Assembly (NCBI RefSeq): GCF_003182155.1
Contig: NZ_QGTG01000004.1
Location: 248,001 to 312,000, forward strand
DNA from: Chitinophaga sp. S165
GTDB lineage: Bacteria; Bacteroidota; Bacteroidia; Chitinophagales; Chitinophagaceae
Direction of reading: 5' to 3'
DNA: 64,000 nucleotides
The position numbers and the translations under genes were made by a program. Below are positions 61,258 through 64,000 of this stretch, in pieces; the stretch's first letter is position 1; each line of letters begins with the position of its first letter. The notes beneath the pieces are model-generated. The model worked only from the letters and a program-made list of their open reading frames with translations, was not told the DNA's origin and ran no database searches.

Positions 61258-63107
61258 AAGATATGAGGATCAGCGCAACGATATGCATTTTGAGCTTACT
61301 GTTAAGTACAGCTGTGAAGGCACAGGAAAGTATACGTTATACAGGGAATACACTGGTGAATGTAGATTATCACCATGGGCAACTGCGCCCGGTGATGGGG
61401 GTGCACAGCATACAGATCATGCGCGCTAACAGGGAGCATCCGGAACTGGGAGACAAGATGGGATGGACCTACAATCATGCGCCCATGCTGGCGTACTGGA
61501 ATAAGCGCTTTTATGTGGAATACCTGAGTGATGAGAAAGGAGAAAGCATACCGCCCGGACAAACGTTATTGCTCTCTTCTGAAGATGGTTATAACTGGGG
61601 AATGCCTGTTGTATTATTCCCTCCTTATAAAATACCGGATGGTACTGTGAAGGAAGGGCATCCTGGTGTGGCTAAGGACCTGTTTGCTGTTATGCATCAG
61701 CGCATGGGCTTTTATGTGTCGAAGAGCAACAAATTGCTGGCATTGGGCTTTTATGGTATTTGCCTGGATGCTAAAGATGACCCGAACGATGGGAACGGTA
61801 TAGGCCGTGTCGTAAGGGAGATCTTGCCTGATGGTAAGTTTGGCCCTGTTTATTTTATCAGGTATAATAAAAAATGGAACAAGGATAATACATCTTATCC
61901 TTTTTATACGAGCAGTAAAGACAAGGCGTTTGTGGCCGCCTGTAATGAATTGTTAGCTACTCCCCTGATGACGCAGCAATGGAATGAAGAGGCAGATAGG
62001 GACGATCCGTTGATCTCGTTACAGAAACAGTATAAGGCTTTCTGTTATTATCACCTGCCGGATGGCCGTGTAGTGGGTTTATGGAAGAATGCACTGACCA
62101 GTATGAGCAAAGATGAAGGGCGCACATGGGGCACAGTGGCGCGTGCTCCAGGGTTTGTGAATAGTAATGCGAAGATCTGGGGACAGCGTACTACAGATGG
62201 CCGTTTTGCGACAGTATACAATCCTTCAGAATATCGCTGGCCATTGGCATTGTCTGTAAGTAAGGACGGAATAGACTATACAAATCTATTGCTGGTGAAT
62301 GGAGAGATTACACCGATGCGTTATGGTGGTAACTATAAGTCTTATGGTCCGCAGTATGTGAGAGGGATAGAGGAAGGTAATGGTAACCCGCCAGATAGTA
62401 ACCTGTGGGTGACCTATAGTATGAACAAAGAAGATATCTGGGTGTCGGTAATACCGGTACCTGTTATTGATAAAGCTCCTGCACATGTTAATGATGTATT
62501 TCCCGAGTTGAAGCCGTCTACTGCTTTAAAAGACTGGAACATCTATAGTCCCCGGTGGGCGCCGGTGTCTATAGGCAAAGTGCCTGGCGTAAAAGCAGAA
62601 CAGCAACTAATACTGGAAGACAAAGATCCTTTCGATTATGGAAAGGCCGAAAGGTTGTTCCCTGCATCCTCAAAATTATCAGTTTCCTTTACTGTAACTG
62701 CTGCTCAGAATAGCCATGGCGCTTTGCATGTTGAATTGCAGGATGGAAAAGGCACTCCGGGTCTCAGGCTGGTGTTTGATGCCGATAGTGTTTTTAAGGC
62801 GAAGGCAGGCGCCCGCTTTAAGAACTTTATGAAATATTCACCGGATAGCATGTATAACGTTCGGCTCACTATTAACACTACCAATCGTTTTTATACTATT
62901 AATGTAAATGGTAAGGACGTACTCACGAGTTTAATGTTTGCACCTGTGGATAAATTGGAAAGAATAGTATTCCGGACGGGTGAGCCGCGACATTTCCCTG
63001 ATGCGGATACACCGGCTGATCAGGAGTATGATCTGAAACAGGCAGGGGAACAGGAAGCACGTAATGCGAAATTTTATATAAGGTCTCTTAAAACAGCAGA
63101 ACTATAA
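61254..63107 (+). CDS. Exported BNR/Asp-box beta-propeller with C-terminal sandwich
   Basis: A 617-residue exported protein (signal peptide to VKA-Q at ~23). Residues ~40-420 form a sialidase-type beta-propeller with Asp-box motifs (LSSEDGYNWG; MSKDEGRTWGTV; SVSKDGIDYT). The last ~150 residues form a LamG-like beta sandwich (KLSVSFTVTAAQNSHGALHV). Folds of this kind occur in rhamnose/glucuronate-specific enzymes of GH145 and PL42 as well as sialidases, but I cannot assign a family. It overlaps GH43 by ATGA and the GH78 gene by one base, so it belongs to the same operon and probably acts on a pectin side chain. Reaction unknown. Confidence 0.6.
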   Translation: MKDMRISATICILSLLLSTAVKAQESIRYTGNTLVNVDYHHGQLRPVMGVHSIQIMRANREHPELGDKMGWTYNHAPMLAYWNKRFYVEYLSDEKGESIPPGQTLLLSSEDGYNWGMPVVLFPPYKIPDGTVKEGHPGVAKDLFAVMHQRMGFYVSKSNKLLALGFYGICLDAKDDPNDGNGIGRVVREILPDGKFGPVYFIRYNKKWNKDNTSYPFYTSSKDKAFVAACNELLATPLMTQQWNEEADRDDPLISLQKQYKAFCYYHLPDGRVVGLWKNALTSMSKDEGRTWGTVARAPGFVNSNAKIWGQRTTDGRFATVYNPSEYRWPLALSVSKDGIDYTNLLLVNGEITPMRYGGNYKSYGPQYVRGIEEGNGNPPDSNLWVTYSMNKEDIWVSVIPVPVIDKAPAHVNDVFPELKPSTALKDWNIYSPRWAPVSIGKVPGVKAEQQLILEDKDPFDYGKAERLFPASSKLSVSFTVTAAQNSHGALHVELQDGKGTPGLRLVFDADSVFKAKAGARFKNFMKYSPDSMYNVRLTINTTNRFYTINVNGKDVLTSLMFAPVDKLERIVFRTGEPRHFPDADTPADQEYDLKQAGEQEARNAKFYIRSLKTAEL

Positions 63108-64000
63108 TGCGAGCGCTTGTTTCTATATTATTCATGCTTGGTGTTGCTCAACCTTTAACAGCAGAACCAATGTCCGGTAGAGGTGCTGTATTTGCTGTAC
63201 CAGCACCTGGCTCTGTCTCTCTGCAGTATCTCCGTTGTGAGATGTTGGTTAACCCTGTAGGTATCGATGTTACTCTCCCACGGCTTAGTTGGGAAATTGC
63301 CGGTACCAATCGTAACGTTATGCAAACGGCTTATCAGGTGATGGTAGCGTCTACTCCTGAGAAACTCGCCGCAGGTCAGGCAGACCTGTGGAATTCAGGA
63401 AAGATCATCTCCCGGAATAGCATTCATATTCCTTATAACGGTAAGGCTTTGCAAAGCCGTCAGCAGTGTTACTGGAAGGTTAAAGTGTGGACGACTGCAG
63501 GTGAATCCGCATGGAGCAATGCTGGCTCGTGGAGCATGGGATTGCTGAACAGGTCAGACTGGAAAGCCCGGTGGATAGGCGCTGATACCAGTTTTGCCTG
63601 GGACAGTGCGCATACAAAGTTCTCCCGTTTATCTGCCCGTTATTATCGTAAGCCTTTTGTAGTTCAACAAGCTGTTAAACGTGCTACAGTTTATGTGGCA
63701 GGACCGGGTTCGTATGAACTGTATATAAATGGCAAACGTACAGGCACGGAAGTGTTGTCGCAATCGCCGACGGATTTCCGGAAGACGGTAAAGTATAATA
63801 CCTATGATGTTACTAATGCAATACACAAGGGCGAGAACGTTATTGGCGCTGTATTGGGTAATGGACGATACTTTACCATGCGGCAGGCTTATAAGCCGCA
63901 TAAGATTACCACATTTGGTTATCCCCGTTTGTTATTGCAGCTGGAAGTGATATATGCAGACGGCAAACAGGAGATCATCAACAGTGACCCGACATGGAAA
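63107..64000 (+). CDS. GH78 alpha-L-rhamnosidase, 3' end cut by window
   Basis: The ATG at 63107 overlaps the previous stop (TAATG) and opens a frame that runs off the window; 298 codons are visible. Signal peptide (MRALVSILFMLGVAQPLTA). Next come an N-terminal FN3-like module (LRCEMLVNPVGIDVTLPRLS; then WEIAGTNRNVMQTAYQVMVA) and the Bac_rhamnosid_N domain (RYYRKPFVVQQAVKRATVYV; GSYELYINGKRTGTEVLSQS; GENVIGAVLGNGRYFTMRQA). These are the standard leading modules of GH78. The catalytic (alpha/alpha)6 barrel lies outside the window. It would remove terminal L-rhamnose from pectin or other glycans. Confidence 0.9.
   Translation, partial: MRALVSILFMLGVAQPLTAEPMSGRGAVFAVPAPGSVSLQYLRCEMLVNPVGIDVTLPRLSWEIAGTNRNVMQTAYQVMVASTPEKLAAGQADLWNSGKIISRNSIHIPYNGKALQSRQQCYWKVKVWTTAGESAWSNAGSWSMGLLNRSDWKARWIGADTSFAWDSAHTKFSRLSARYYRKPFVVQQAVKRATVYVAGPGSYELYINGKRTGTEVLSQSPTDFRKTVKYNTYDVTNAIHKGENVIGAVLGNGRYFTMRQAYKPHKITTFGYPRLLLQLEVIYADGKQEIINSDPTWK

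Noticed and set aside
61254-63107. Sialidase call for the BNR propeller protein
   Set aside because: Asp boxes are shared by many propellers, the FRIP motif and arginine triad are not evident, and the locus context is pectic.

Overview
The window reads as a chromosomal segment of a Bacteroidota bacterium, most likely a Chitinophagaceae member close to Chitinophaga. Support: three SusC/SusD pairs, many lipoproteins with C-K-K-D-like ends after the lipobox cysteine, a type IX secretion C-terminal domain, DUF families typical of the phylum, and a tRNA promoter that fits the Bacteroidota pattern TTTG-N19-TAnnTTTG exactly.

Region 1 (1-11.2 kb) is mixed housekeeping and accessory content. It holds a truncated thiamine-diphosphate 2-keto-acid decarboxylase followed by a flavin L-amino-acid oxidase (a likely amino acid to keto acid to aldehyde pair), a secreted orphan, a class 3 lipase, a long alpha-solenoid protein, a small orphan protein behind an unusual array of 11-bp repeats, and a minus-strand group of a glyoxalase-fold protein, two NTF2-like paralogues and an AraC regulator.

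Region 2 (11.2-19.8 kb) holds tRNA-Gln(CTG) with its own promoter and terminator, an exported subtilase, an AraC regulator divergent from a TolC-HlyD-MFS efflux operon, and a 504-residue helical orphan.

Region 3 (20.6-37.9 kb) is a ten-gene, tightly packed operon: two SusC/SusD pairs plus six further predicted surface lipoproteins (fasciclin-CBM6-CBM6, DUF5007-like, fasciclin, TIG/delta-60 propeller, an apparently dead phosphodiesterase with a lectin-like tail, and DUF1735-DUF1735-discoidin). It has no recognisable glycoside hydrolase or lyase and no adjacent regulator. It looks like a binding and uptake machine for an unknown ligand and is the best candidate here for an undescribed system.

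Region 4 (38-47.8 kb) has a secreted orphan, a macro-domain protein, a GH172 (DUF2961) enzyme, a single-domain response regulator with an 11-bp tandem array upstream, an orphan followed by an AraC regulator, a stretch with broken small ORFs, a GH20 hexosaminidase and a T9SS-exported Ig-like protein.

Region 5 (48.3 kb to the end) is a polysaccharide utilisation locus: SusC, SusD, PL1-DUF3826, a beta-helix/DUF6298 fusion, GH140 apiosidase, GH43-like, a BNR beta-propeller protein, and a GH78 rhamnosidase cut by the window end. Apiosidase, rhamnosidase and pectate lyase together suggest pectin, possibly rhamnogalacturonan-II. A 370-bp element made of two inverted palindromic units sits inside the locus, between GH140 and GH43.
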